Source of the DNA: Planctomycetaceae bacterium
GTDB lineage: Bacteria > Planctomycetota > Planctomycetia > Pirellulales > Pirellulaceae
Assembly (NCBI GenBank): GCA_027487485.1
Contig: JAIYDN010000012.1
Span: 62,001 to 126,000, forward strand
DNA: 64,000 bases
Reading direction: 5' to 3'
Positions 26,331-35,719 of this stretch are shown here, one piece after another; the first letter of the stretch is position 1, and each line of letters opens with the position of its first letter. Under the pieces are notes generated by a model, which was not told the origin of the DNA, did not search any database, and worked only from the letters and a program-made list of their open reading frames with translations. A program made the translations under genes and the position numbers.

Positions 26331-26524
26331 AGAAGCATTGTTGCCGTCGTCAGTAACCTAAGGGAGAGTAAGTGACTGGCACCAAGATACTGCTCCTTTC
26401 TTCCGAAACCTGATATCCTATTGGACGATCGGCTGGATGAATGGCTCGCGCATTGTGAATGGATTCATCCGAACAACGCCCATGCGTAAGTCAACCTGCG
26501 TTTCTCCTTTTATGTAAGGTCGTC

Positions 26525-26731
26525 ATGATGCGAAGCTTGTTAACGATCATCGGGCTTTTTGTGTGCGTTGGTTGTGATCTTCGAGGTGAAATGCAACGCC
26601 GCTCGATGGAAAACAACCTTAAGCAAATGGAGGTTGCATTGAAAAACTACGAAAAGAGCTATCGCAAAACGGAGGCTCCCAATCGATCTAGTGATCTCGA
26701 GGAAAGCGATCCAAGTTCGCCGCCAGAATAG
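26525..26731 (+). CDS. Small lipoprotein with a DUF1559/pseudopilin-like NNLKQ motif
   Basis: A 68-residue product (MMRSLLTIIGLFVCVGC, lipobox VGC; ATG at 26525 or 26528). After the lipidation Cys comes MENNLKQMEVALKNYEKSY, which is close to the NNLKQ..LALHNY...YG signature just behind the N-terminal helix of DUF1559 pseudopilin-like proteins of planctomycetes. The rest is a polar tail rich in Ser, Pro and Glu. A frame extending to 26459 lacks support. It is the only gene between the two 255 bp repeats. It may be a trimmed DUF1559 relative turned lipoprotein, or an independent small protein. Confidence 0.5.
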   Translation: MMRSLLTIIGLFVCVGCDLRGEMQRRSMENNLKQMEVALKNYEKSYRKTEAPNRSSDLEESDPSSPPE

Positions 26732-26793
26732 TGGCTTACGTTGACATGCATAGTCACCTCTCGCAACGCGATTAAGGCCGAAAGCTCGCCATC

Positions 26794-27048
26794 GAGCCAC
26801 ATCGCTTTCTATTGGGTTCCCCCCAGTCGGAAGCTACAACTGGAATCTACAAGCGACTCTCCCTTGAAATCTCATTTTCCGTTTTGGCCTCCGTTGGGCT
26901 TCTCTCGGTTGGAGCCAGCGTTCGCGTCTTTTGGTAGCTTTCAGTTGTGTGCTCCGCCGAGATAAACTCGGCGGAAGCGATAACAGGCCCAATGGGAGTA
27001 GTAGCTTTCAGTTGTGCGCCCCGCCGAGACGAGCTCGACGGAAGCGAG
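26794..27048. repeat. 255 bp direct repeat, copy 2
   Basis: Second copy of the element at 26074-26330, same orientation, about 720 bp downstream. Its right end lies 3 bp from the stop codon of the kinase gene that reads leftward, so its hairpins may serve as that gene's terminator. Confidence 0.85.
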
Positions 27049-27051
27049 TGC

Positions 27052-30000
27052 CTATTGGCTGCGTTCCTTGTTCGCGTTATCCGCCTCTGGCGACTTGATA
27101 GCCGGACTCAAGGCCACGCGGAAGCCGAGGTTGCTCGAGCGACTCGTCGGGTCGAGCGAATCGCGGCCTGTCGACCGGCAAAACGCCGCGCCGTCGATCC
27201 AACTGCCGCCACGGCGTGCGCGGGACAGGCCCCCTTCAGAAAACATGGGATCCACTACCGCCGTCTCTTCGTAGCCATTAAACCAATCATGTGTCCACTC
27301 ACTTGCGTTGCCGTGCATGTCAAATAAACCACGAACGCTCGGCCGAAGCTCTCGCGGAGGATGAACTTGCTTACCGTTGTTATCTTGAAACCAGCCAAAA
27401 CGACCTAGTACTCCCATGTCGCCGCCATAGCCATAAGCGGTCCTCACTCCACTTCGAATAGCGACCTCCCACTCCGATTCCGTCGGTAGGCGAAAGCCCG
27501 GTTTGCCTACCTGCAGGGGCCAATTCCGAGGAGCCCAGTTCGCCGATGGGTTCGTCTCCCGGGGATACTCTTCCTCGATCAAAGATTCCGGATCTGAGTA
27601 AGACTGATCGCTCTCTGACATTCCTGATTGCTCAGCAAGCCAACGACAAAATGAAACAGAATCGTACCAGTCCACCGCGAAGCCGGCATCCGATGGTTTT
27701 GCATCAACCTGTTCCATATATTCTGCGTATCCGGGTTTAAATGCGATTAGCTCCTCCATCGTTATCTCACGATCCAAAAGCGCAAATGGACGTGTCAATG
27801 TGACACTGTGACGAACTTCATTCGTCGTCTCTTTACCTCGATCTGGTTCATCACTGACGGAACCAATCTCCGACTCTCCCGCTGGAAACACCACAAACGT
27901 GTAGTAAAAGGTCTTTGGTGGCAACGGTTCCGGTTTAGCGTCTTCCTCTTCTTCTTTTTCGGTTTCATCGCCCTCAGCAGGTGGGGCGGCTTTGGATTTC
28001 TTGTCCCCCTCTTCTTCGCTTGGTTCTTCCTTTGGCTTTCGTGGTGAGGTCGGCGTTACAGTGATCGCTAATGTGAACCACTCGCGATCGGTCGAATATG
28101 GAACAGCAGTCTGGTCGACCTGTTGCACCACTTCGGCTTGGCCCCATTGGCGTAGCAACCAGCCCGCAGCGCCATGCACGCCTGAACTTGGATCATTGCG
28201 GTAAGCCTCCGTTAACTGCTTCAGAAGCGTCTCTCGCCGCGATTCGGGTATATCGCTGAGCGCGTATTCACCGAGTGCCAAAAAGAGTGCATACCGCGTG
28301 TTGCGGGGATGACGATCCACTGGCGATTCGCTCACAATGCGCAGACAGTCCAGCAGTGCTTCCACACGCACGCCACGGTCGCGGCAACGGAAAATGAACT
28401 GTGTGAGAGCTTCAGGGTCATTGGTCATGTCAAAAACGGGTAACACTTCTTTCCGCTCACCTAATCGCAACAGTGTCACCGCCGAGCTGGCTCTGCGCTG
28501 ACCATATGCAATGCGCTCCACAGAACCCATTTCCGTTGGAGGCAACGTCGCGGCGATCTTTCTGAGATCCTCCACTGTCGAAGGTGCAGGAGCGGCTGCG
28601 ACCAGTCGATAGAGGACCGCATACTGATCTGGAGTCGCGATGGTTAGCAAGTGAGACAATTTCGGGATGTCACTTGCGGCATAATCAGCGAAGGCATTAG
28701 CGGCACTCAAAAGCTGAGCGTCGGTATTCTTCGCGTCGCCAAAGATCCGTTCGAGATCCGGAAGAAGCTTTTTACTAATCGGTCGCAGATTCTCACGCAA
28801 CAACGGCTGGAATTCGGAATTCTCAAGGACTAATTGACTAGCCACAAACTCCAAGTCCTGTTCGGTCCACGACGCTGCCTCGGATTCGGGAACGAAATCC
28901 GCCAGCGCCGCAGCTGCAACTAAGCGACGATAGGCCTCGGCCTTTTCGTCCCGCAGAATGACTCTTAACTTTTCTGTCAGCTCCTCTGCGTACGGACGCA
29001 GTTGCTGACGAATTGGACCGATGTAAGCAACCTTGTTGGTGAGGAGTTCTTCCAGCAGCGGTTCGACGAGTGACTTATCGCGAAAGACCATTGCAAGTCG
29101 TGCATGCAACTGCGAACGCTTCTCGTCGACTGTTTTAGCATCCAAGGAAACTTGTGGCGAAAGAAAACCGGCGGCGACGACTTGGTTGGCGTCAAGTTCT
29201 TTAATGATCCCTGGTATTTGTGTCGGTTCGGCACGCAAAAGAGTTCCTACCAGGCCTTGGATGCGGGTGGCTTCTTGCTGAACAAGCATTTGCCCTCGAG
29301 CGACAATCCCAACTGCCATCAATGCCAACACTGCCGCCGTTGTCAATCCGGTTCGCAGTCCCCAAACCCAAAAGCCCCGTTTCATCATCGCCCGCTGCGG
29401 TGCCGTCCAGCGCTTCGACTCCGTCAGTGCGCGAATGCTAAGCCATTCGACCAGGGACGGCAGATATCGGTTTTCTGGTTTGCCGTTCCAGAGGGCCGAG
29501 CGTTCGGCGAGCTTTAGTTCGGCACGACCGCGGCGGGTTTCTTTCTGTTTGCGGTTGAGCCATTCCCTGAGCGATGGCACCAGATAGTCATGGGTGAGTT
29601 GATAATACTGTGATTGAAAATCGTTCTTCGATTGCGTCTCTCGGCCTTCCGGGTCGGTGGGGGTGATGAGCCGTAACTCGCCGTCCAGGATTCGCAGCAG
29701 GTCGGCAAAGTCGGACGGACGCTCTCCATAGCCGGAGGCCTCCTGCAACTCGTGTTTCGGTTTCATGCCCCCTTTGATGTCGGTGTCCAGTCCCGGAAGC
29801 AAGGCCTTCAGCACGCCACGGGCTGCAGCGGAATGGAGCTTATGATCAGGATTGGAATGAAGCGAACTGAATGTCTCCTCCAGAAAGTTGACACCGATAC
29901 CATCCGTCCCACCAACCTGCTGCAGCGTCGCGGCGGTCCAGGGCTTGCTCTTTACCATGTCGGCGAACAGCGACAACCGGACAGAGACAACCTTGCCGTC

Positions 30001-32160
30001 TTGAGCCAAGCCATGTGCGACGTCTTTCACAAACTGCCGTTCGTCAGTTGACATTTGTCCAGCATTTTCAGGTAGTTTCCCGAACGACTGTCCAAATCGT
30101 GTCAACACTTTTGTCGCATGATCCACTTCGAACAAATCCACAGTCGCAAAATTGTGGCCTTCCAGAATGCGAGTATCCAAAGATCTCATGAACCGTGATG
30201 CCGCCATCGAAAAATCGTCGCGTACCATGACGATGGCCTGCAATCGCCCACCATCACATTGCCGCAGGGCTTTCACTAGTTCCGCCTCAGGTTCGGCGCG
30301 ATGGGCGTGCAGCCATTGCTCGAACTGGTCGATGATGATGACCACTTTGCGCCCCTGGCCACGTCGAAGTGCGGCAAGAGTATCGGTGAGACTTGCAACG
30401 GGAGTCGCATGACTTTGATCCTGTTGGCTTGTATCCGAATTTTCATGAATCTGGCTACCGATGGTGCTCAGGCGCTTGTCCAAGCCCCGCAGAATTCGGG
30501 TTTCGGTGTCTTCCGGCGTGGCTTCCACGTACACTGCAATCACGCTGTCCGACAGATGCGGCAAAAGGCCAGCTTTTACGAGCGACGATTTTCCGCAACC
30601 GCTGGGGCCGTAGATCAATCCCACGCTGAAAGTTTGTTGGGGATCGGTCTGTTCGATTCTCTGTTTCCAGAACGCAATACTCTCCGGAAGACCATCGCGG
30701 TTTCGTTGTCCCGGCAACAATTCCAGAAAGAAGTCCGCGTCGTTCGTGTCAAACGAACGCAGCCCTTTGGGAACCACCTGAACTGCTGTTCTAGCCTGAC
30801 TCCCGGCTGCCGCTGGTTTCAGCCACTGTTCCAGATCATCGGCAAACTCCGCCGCGGTGGCGTACCTATCGGACGTTCGCTTCGACAAAGCCTTCAAACA
30901 AATGCGTTCCAGTTCCCCCGGGATTGTGTCCAGCAGTTCCCGGGGTGGTCGGGGTTCCAGAGTCAGAACCAAATGCAGAGTTTCCTGAAGCGAACTGCCG
31001 CGAAATGGTTTCTTGCCCGTCAGCAGCTCATACAAAATAACGCCCAGTGAAAAGATGTCGCTGCGACCGTCCAGACGATGGCCTTCTCCTCGAATCTGCT
31101 CGGGAGACATGTAGGCGGGTGTTCCCGCGATGGTGTTTTGTTTCAGATAATCCTCTTCACGAATCGCCAGTCCGAAGTCCGCCACAAACGGGGCGTTGGA
31201 TTTGCCTTCCAGTAGAATATTGGCGGGCTTAATGTCGCGATGAATCAGTCGCCGGTCATGCGCATGCTGCAGAGCCAGTGCAACCGGGACCAGAAGCTGT
31301 GTCGACTCCCGTTCTGGGGGGCGACCGGCATTGATCCGGTCCTCCAGAGTTGACCCTTCAATGAACTTCGAAACCACGTAGATGGAACCGTCCTGAGTCC
31401 GTCCCATGTCATAGACGGGCACGATGTGCGGATGATCCAGACTAGCCACCGTGCGGGCTTCGGCAAGATAGGCATTTGCATCCTCCAGTTTCTGAAACCT
31501 GGCTTTGGTCGGCACTTTGATTGCTACCTGCCGATGCAAGTCTTCGTCAAAGCTCAGATAGACGCGACCAAACGCCCCTTCGCCCAGGACTCGATCCAGG
31601 CGGTAACGCCCCTTCTGCTGCACCCCAATGGCGTTGACCGTGATATAGGTGACAGTGGATGACGGTGTCGCATTCGGAAAATCTTGCAGTCGTATTGTTT
31701 CGTCAAGTTGGTTCCAGCCTGGCTCCAATGCATCACAGGTCCGATCGATTTCTACAGGATCGATTGCCGAACCATAAGTACTCTTGTCGCCCTCTCCAGC
31801 GGTTGCTTGATCTCTGGAGCTCGACGTTCGCAGTCGGTCTCGCAATGTGTCGCTGAGATCCGGAAACCGAGAACTGATCTCCTGCTCGCCGAGCGGCCTC
31901 CTGGTATCGTGTCGTGCTTCAAACTCCCCAACCGCCAGTTGCAGTTTCCAGTCCACGTTGCCTGGCAAGTCCGGCAGCCCAGCTAGGTAATCTTCAACCT
32001 TCAGGGGGATGTCCGTCGCCCAGCGGCGTTGCTGGTCAGCCAGTAGCACTTTGAGCCATTGATCCGAATCTACGGATTTCCACTGCTTCAGAAAGGAAAA
32101 GACGTCAGGCGGTGATGAGGCTGAGTTCCAGAGTTGCTCAAATTGTTGGACGAGTGGCAT
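27052..32160 (-). CDS. Ser/Thr kinase - STAND-type ATPase - formylglycine-generating-enzyme-like fusion protein
   Basis: A 1702-residue multidomain protein. Order: helical N-terminus 1-180; Hanks kinase about 186-450 with GEGAFGRV, Lys215 in VAIK, HRDIKPAN and DFG at 328-330; a P-loop NTPase of the STAND group from about 470, opened by GLRSFDTNDADFFLELLPG, with Walker A GPSGCGKSS at 518-526 and VVIIIDQFEQW as Walker B; a membrane-like helix near 960 (TTAAVLALMAVGIVA); a helical repeat region to about 1400 with a charged Lys/Glu linker; and a sulfatase-modifying-factor fold at about 1440-1690 (GFRLPTESEWEVAIRSG, GLFDMHGNASEWTHDW, RRGGSWIDGAAFCRSTGR, LGFRVA). The kinase and P-loop look intact. 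Such combinations are known in planctomycetes and in NTP-dependent conflict systems, where the FGE-like domain senses ligands and the STAND module acts as a switch. Confidence 0.9.
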   Translation of the reverse strand: MPLVQQFEQLWNSASSPPDVFSFLKQWKSVDSDQWLKVLLADQQRRWATDIPLKVEDYLAGLPDLPGNVDWKLQLAVGEFEARHDTRRPLGEQEISSRFPDLSDTLRDRLRTSSSRDQATAGEGDKSTYGSAIDPVEIDRTCDALEPGWNQLDETIRLQDFPNATPSSTVTYITVNAIGVQQKGRYRLDRVLGEGAFGRVYLSFDEDLHRQVAIKVPTKARFQKLEDANAYLAEARTVASLDHPHIVPVYDMGRTQDGSIYVVSKFIEGSTLEDRINAGRPPERESTQLLVPVALALQHAHDRRLIHRDIKPANILLEGKSNAPFVADFGLAIREEDYLKQNTIAGTPAYMSPEQIRGEGHRLDGRSDIFSLGVILYELLTGKKPFRGSSLQETLHLVLTLEPRPPRELLDTIPGELERICLKALSKRTSDRYATAAEFADDLEQWLKPAAAGSQARTAVQVVPKGLRSFDTNDADFFLELLPGQRNRDGLPESIAFWKQRIEQTDPQQTFSVGLIYGPSGCGKSSLVKAGLLPHLSDSVIAVYVEATPEDTETRILRGLDKRLSTIGSQIHENSDTSQQDQSHATPVASLTDTLAALRRGQGRKVVIIIDQFEQWLHAHRAEPEAELVKALRQCDGGRLQAIVMVRDDFSMAASRFMRSLDTRILEGHNFATVDLFEVDHATKVLTRFGQSFGKLPENAGQMSTDERQFVKDVAHGLAQDGKVVSVRLSLFADMVKSKPWTAATLQQVGGTDGIGVNFLEETFSSLHSNPDHKLHSAAARGVLKALLPGLDTDIKGGMKPKHELQEASGYGERPSDFADLLRILDGELRLITPTDPEGRETQSKNDFQSQYYQLTHDYLVPSLREWLNRKQKETRRGRAELKLAERSALWNGKPENRYLPSLVEWLSIRALTESKRWTAPQRAMMKRGFWVWGLRTGLTTAAVLALMAVGIVARGQMLVQQEATRIQGLVGTLLRAEPTQIPGIIKELDANQVVAAGFLSPQVSLDAKTVDEKRSQLHARLAMVFRDKSLVEPLLEELLTNKVAYIGPIRQQLRPYAEELTEKLRVILRDEKAEAYRRLVAAAALADFVPESEAASWTEQDLEFVASQLVLENSEFQPLLRENLRPISKKLLPDLERIFGDAKNTDAQLLSAANAFADYAASDIPKLSHLLTIATPDQYAVLYRLVAAAPAPSTVEDLRKIAATLPPTEMGSVERIAYGQRRASSAVTLLRLGERKEVLPVFDMTNDPEALTQFIFRCRDRGVRVEALLDCLRIVSESPVDRHPRNTRYALFLALGEYALSDIPESRRETLLKQLTEAYRNDPSSGVHGAAGWLLRQWGQAEVVQQVDQTAVPYSTDREWFTLAITVTPTSPRKPKEEPSEEEGDKKSKAAPPAEGDETEKEEEEDAKPEPLPPKTFYYTFVVFPAGESEIGSVSDEPDRGKETTNEVRHSVTLTRPFALLDREITMEELIAFKPGYAEYMEQVDAKPSDAGFAVDWYDSVSFCRWLAEQSGMSESDQSYSDPESLIEEEYPRETNPSANWAPRNWPLQVGKPGFRLPTESEWEVAIRSGVRTAYGYGGDMGVLGRFGWFQDNNGKQVHPPRELRPSVRGLFDMHGNASEWTHDWFNGYEETAVVDPMFSEGGLSRARRGGSWIDGAAFCRSTGRDSLDPTSRSSNLGFRVALSPAIKSPEADNANKERSQ

Positions 32161-32512
32161 AGAGATGTCTCAGCTTTTTAGTGTTGTGGTTCAATTTACC
32201 ATCGCGGCAAAAGTAGCTGTGCCTTTATGCAAAGACAATACGATGAACGTGAACGGTATTGTCGGGCGAATCTTCACCTTTTTCAAAGAGTTCCCCAACC
32301 GGAGCCCTGGCCCTTCGGAATCATGGCATCCGGCTCATTCGCTGCCTGAACGTCCCGCGTGATTGTACTCGACAAGGAATAGTACCGAACTAGTTCCCGA
32401 ATTTAGGATTTGACACGATGTTGGTAATCTTCTGTTTTAGGCTTCCACCGGACCACTGTGGATGGTTATTCAGTAGAAATCGAGAGTCAAATGCGATGCT
32501 TTTTTGATTCGA

Positions 32513-32815
32513 ATGATTGACCGAAAGACACTCGCCGCGTTGCTGTTACCTACTTTGTTCCTTACTGGAGTTTCCCGCCCCGTGGCTATTGCTCAGGAAC
32601 CAGCCGCAACCATCGCCGCGAAACGTCCTCACTGATTTGAGTTCCATGGATCGACCGAATTGCCTGGCGGATTTGACGCCGCGAATTGCACGAGCGAACG
32701 TATCGAAGCGACGACTCCAGATGGCGTTAAAGTGCCGATGTCGTTGATGTGTCGCAAGGGGTTTGCCAAAGATGGTCGAGTACCGTTATTTCTTTACAGT
32801 TACGGCTCCTACTAA
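32513..32815 (+). pseudogene. Relic of a secreted S9A prolyl oligopeptidase / oligopeptidase B
   Basis: One reading frame, interrupted by a TGA at 32633-32635. Before it lies a complete signal peptide (MIDRKTLAALLLPTLFLTGV ... AIAQEPA). After it comes the junction between propeller and catalytic domain of S9A peptidases (SERIEATTPDGVKVPMSL, RKGFAKDG, PLFLYSYGSY), which ends in TAA one residue after the GSY motif. Several hundred residues are missing between the parts, and the Ser-Asp-His domain is lost. The gene has therefore suffered a large internal deletion and loss of its 3' part. The rest of 32161-33010 is empty. Confidence 0.75.
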
Positions 32816-33010
32816 GGGAGAGCGGTGCCTGGCACTTAGGCATTCCCCTTAGGCATTCCCAATGCCGGGCTCGACTCTGATTACGCATAGCCAGTCTTTC
32901 GCCAACGAATGCACCATACGAATCAGAAAGCTTGCGATATGGTCATTCAATTCCAACGAGATCACTCCTTAGCAGACAAACGGTAACGATCAGTCAGGCT
33001 GAGCGATTCA

Positions 33011-33250
33011 CTAGGCCTTGCCCCGCAACGCCCGAAAAACATCTTCGTGACTGCTTAGTCGGTATTGCATTGGAACGTTGTTCGCGTTTCGTGGAATAAA
33101 GACCAGTGCAGCAAGCGAGGCTAGGGATGCTGGTGAAGCCAAAGCAGCAACGTGCCGATAGTTCGTGGTGCCGAGAAAACCTAGGAAGACGAGGAAAAAG
33201 AGGAATCCCAAGGGAGCAAGAAAACGTCGATCATAGGTCTTTGTCATCAT
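33011..33250 (-). CDS. Possible small membrane protein
   Basis: A 79-residue frame from MMTKTYDRRF with a Phe/Leu/Gly-rich helix (FLFFLVFLGFLG) and a second hydrophobic stretch (VAALASPASLASLAALVF). The LGFLG pattern recurs in small bacterial membrane proteins. No clear ribosome binding site; it could be a chance frame. Confidence 0.3.
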   Translation of the reverse strand: MMTKTYDRRFLAPLGFLFFLVFLGFLGTTNYRHVAALASPASLASLAALVFIPRNANNVPMQYRLSSHEDVFRALRGKA

Positions 33251-33650
33251 TAAACCTTCTTCCATCGCGTTGCTCTGATTTCTTGTTGGCTTGTCAGTTC
33301 AGAATCGATATGGTGTCGGTCGGTCAGGAGGACAGTAGCACAACCGCTGTTCCTTACATTGTATGGGTTCTGTTGCCACGCCGCAACACAATCGCCCCGT
33401 TAGGTCCGCAGGATGCATCATCATGCAATCCATGATTAATAACGAATTTTTGGAGCGAATTGCTGTCTCCATTCTTCATCAAACGTCCCGCATGCCAACG
33501 GAAAAGTGCTGACAAAATGGTGACGATTGTTGGAGAGTTTCTGGATGATTTCAGGGAAAACAGACGCAAAATGCTGGGACTGATTCGTGCTGTTTTGGGC
33601 CGGCCAGTATACAATAGAACGTTCAAGCCTATGTCCATGAAGGTTACTGT

Positions 33651-35687
33651 ATGTCAAACCCATTCAAACGTAATCGTTTCAATCGCAAGCTGGGTATCGA
33701 AAGCCTGGAGTCGCGACAGCTTTTTGCGGTCCTGAGCGGCTCGGATGATCTGACGATGGCGACGCAAGCAGTGGCCTTGCACCATTACACCGAGTCGTAT
33801 TTGGGGCAACCAATCCGCGACAGGGGAATTGCACTCGAAACTACCGGGGCACTCTTGGAGGCTTTGAAGCCTCACATTGAAGACTATTGGAGAGATTTCT
33901 TTGGTAAAACTCCGCAACAAGCTTTAGAAGTAAAGTCTCGTACATCGGCTGTGCTGGATGTTATCGGACGCAATTTCATCTTAGGGAACAATTTCTCTTC
34001 GACCGCGGTTACGTCGGACGGCTTCCTTTACTCGGTCAATGACCTTTACTCGGTCAATGAAGACGGAAATTTGAGTGTGATCGATGCGACAAATTCGAAT
34101 GAGCCATCGAAGCAACAAACGATTCCTGGAACCGATAGTTACATGTCTGTCCTGGTCGACGGCAATCGTCTCGTAACATTGGAGTCGACCGGCAACTGGT
34201 TGCTTAATGATCAATGGCAACGCGAGTATGGGTTGCAGACAAAAATCAGTGCCTATGACATCACCGACCGAGCCAATCCTAGCTTGATAAGTACCTCAGT
34301 TGTCGACGGAGTTCGATCGGCCGCACAGTTGAAGTCCGGTAAACTGACGTTAGTCGTACGCAACTATCCAAACATTCCCGAACCTGCTTTGCTTGCTAAT
34401 TCCCAAGGTTCGTACTTTGAATCGGCAATCGAATACGAAAATCGAGTTGGTACAAAGTTACTCGACGCCATTTTGCCGGCCATCACAATCCAGACGGCGA
34501 CCGGCGTGACTCTTGCATCGACCAAGATCGGCTCTTCGAAAGATCTAGCCTTGACATCGGGAAGCATCGCCCGTGCCAGTACCGTCATGCGTTTGGATAT
34601 CAATTCCGCACCCAAGGTTTTGGCATCGGAAACGTTGATTGGCCGAACCGATTCAAACATCGTGTTCGACCAAGATGATGTGTACCTTGTGGGCTCATCC
34701 ATAGTTCGCGTTCGTACGCGGGCGGACGGTGAGTTGATAGCTGACGCAAGTAACTTACTGCCCGGTAGCGTCATCTCAAGTCGATTCATGGACGCAAGCA
34801 ACGGTGTTTTACGAGTTGTAAGTTATGATTCGAACGAAACCTACGTCACAACTTTTGGAAATACCAACACGGGTTGGGGCAAACTGGGGCAGTTGACATT
34901 GCCGAACACCTATCCAGTTGCGGCTAGCTTCAGCGATGGAATGGCGCTTATTGAAGTGTGGGGGGCCAATGATAAATGGTTACAAGTGATCGATATGAAA
35001 GATCCTGCATCCCCTCGCGAGATGGGACGACAATTTTCTCAAGGTTTATCTCAGGTTTTGGGAATTGGTTCAGAAAAGTTCATCGTCTCAACGTATGACA
35101 CAGCCAGTTTTCAATTGACGCTCTACGCTGTAAAACCATCGGGCGACCTCATGGAGCTTGATCGGTGGCAATCCACCGATGGCAATGCAGGAGGTCAAAA
35201 TGGCGTAGTTCTAGATTTTGCTGAGGGCAAGTTGACAGCCAATTATAAGCGAGGCCCGATACGTGCTATACGCCTGTTCGACCTCGAATCAACTCTTTAT
35301 GCAAAACTGTCGAACAGTGCAAGTTATTTCGAGCACTTCATGCATTCGTACCGGTCCGATGTTGGAGCGGAGAGGCAGTCGAGCTATCCGACGGTGCCCG
35401 TTGTAACCCCCGTGGATAGTTCTAATCTTCAACGCGATGTAAACGTAGACGGATTCGTTACTGCGTTGGATGTGCTCATGGTTATCAACTACATCAACAA
35501 CCAATCAACCGCAATTGAAACTGCAGAACCTGAGACAGACGGACAGAATAAGTTGGACATCAATGGTGATGGGGACGTAACAGCACTTGACGTCTTGACC
35601 CTGCTCAACGCAATCAATCTCAATAACCAAACGTCACAACTTTCACCCATGTTGGAAGACATTGAGAAACGCAAGGCCAAGAGCTAA
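33651..35687 (+). CDS. Secreted beta-propeller protein with dockerin type I repeats
   Basis: A 678-residue protein. The start MSNPFKRNRFNRKLGIESLESRQLFAVLSG has the planctomycete LE-R-LLA-type N-terminal motif seen on many cell-surface or secreted proteins. About 80-550 is a WD/PQQ-like propeller of the secreted Beta_propel group (SDGFLYSVND, YDITDRANPSLI, IDMKDPASPREMGR, LFDLESTLY). At the end are two dockerin-type calcium loops, DVNVDGFVTALDVLMVINYI and DINGDGDVTALDVLTLLNAI, a full dockerin I pair. The propeller probably acts outside the cell; dockerin pairs mediate attachment to cohesin partners. An exact in-frame 18 bp tandem duplication lies at 34025-34060 (LYSVND, LYSVNE). Confidence 0.85.
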   Translation: MSNPFKRNRFNRKLGIESLESRQLFAVLSGSDDLTMATQAVALHHYTESYLGQPIRDRGIALETTGALLEALKPHIEDYWRDFFGKTPQQALEVKSRTSAVLDVIGRNFILGNNFSSTAVTSDGFLYSVNDLYSVNEDGNLSVIDATNSNEPSKQQTIPGTDSYMSVLVDGNRLVTLESTGNWLLNDQWQREYGLQTKISAYDITDRANPSLISTSVVDGVRSAAQLKSGKLTLVVRNYPNIPEPALLANSQGSYFESAIEYENRVGTKLLDAILPAITIQTATGVTLASTKIGSSKDLALTSGSIARASTVMRLDINSAPKVLASETLIGRTDSNIVFDQDDVYLVGSSIVRVRTRADGELIADASNLLPGSVISSRFMDASNGVLRVVSYDSNETYVTTFGNTNTGWGKLGQLTLPNTYPVAASFSDGMALIEVWGANDKWLQVIDMKDPASPREMGRQFSQGLSQVLGIGSEKFIVSTYDTASFQLTLYAVKPSGDLMELDRWQSTDGNAGGQNGVVLDFAEGKLTANYKRGPIRAIRLFDLESTLYAKLSNSASYFEHFMHSYRSDVGAERQSSYPTVPVVTPVDSSNLQRDVNVDGFVTALDVLMVINYINNQSTAIETAEPETDGQNKLDINGDGDVTALDVLTLLNAINLNNQTSQLSPMLEDIEKRKAKS

Positions 35688-35719
35688 AGGATTCCTTTAG
35701 CTGCGTCTCAGCGAGGGAT

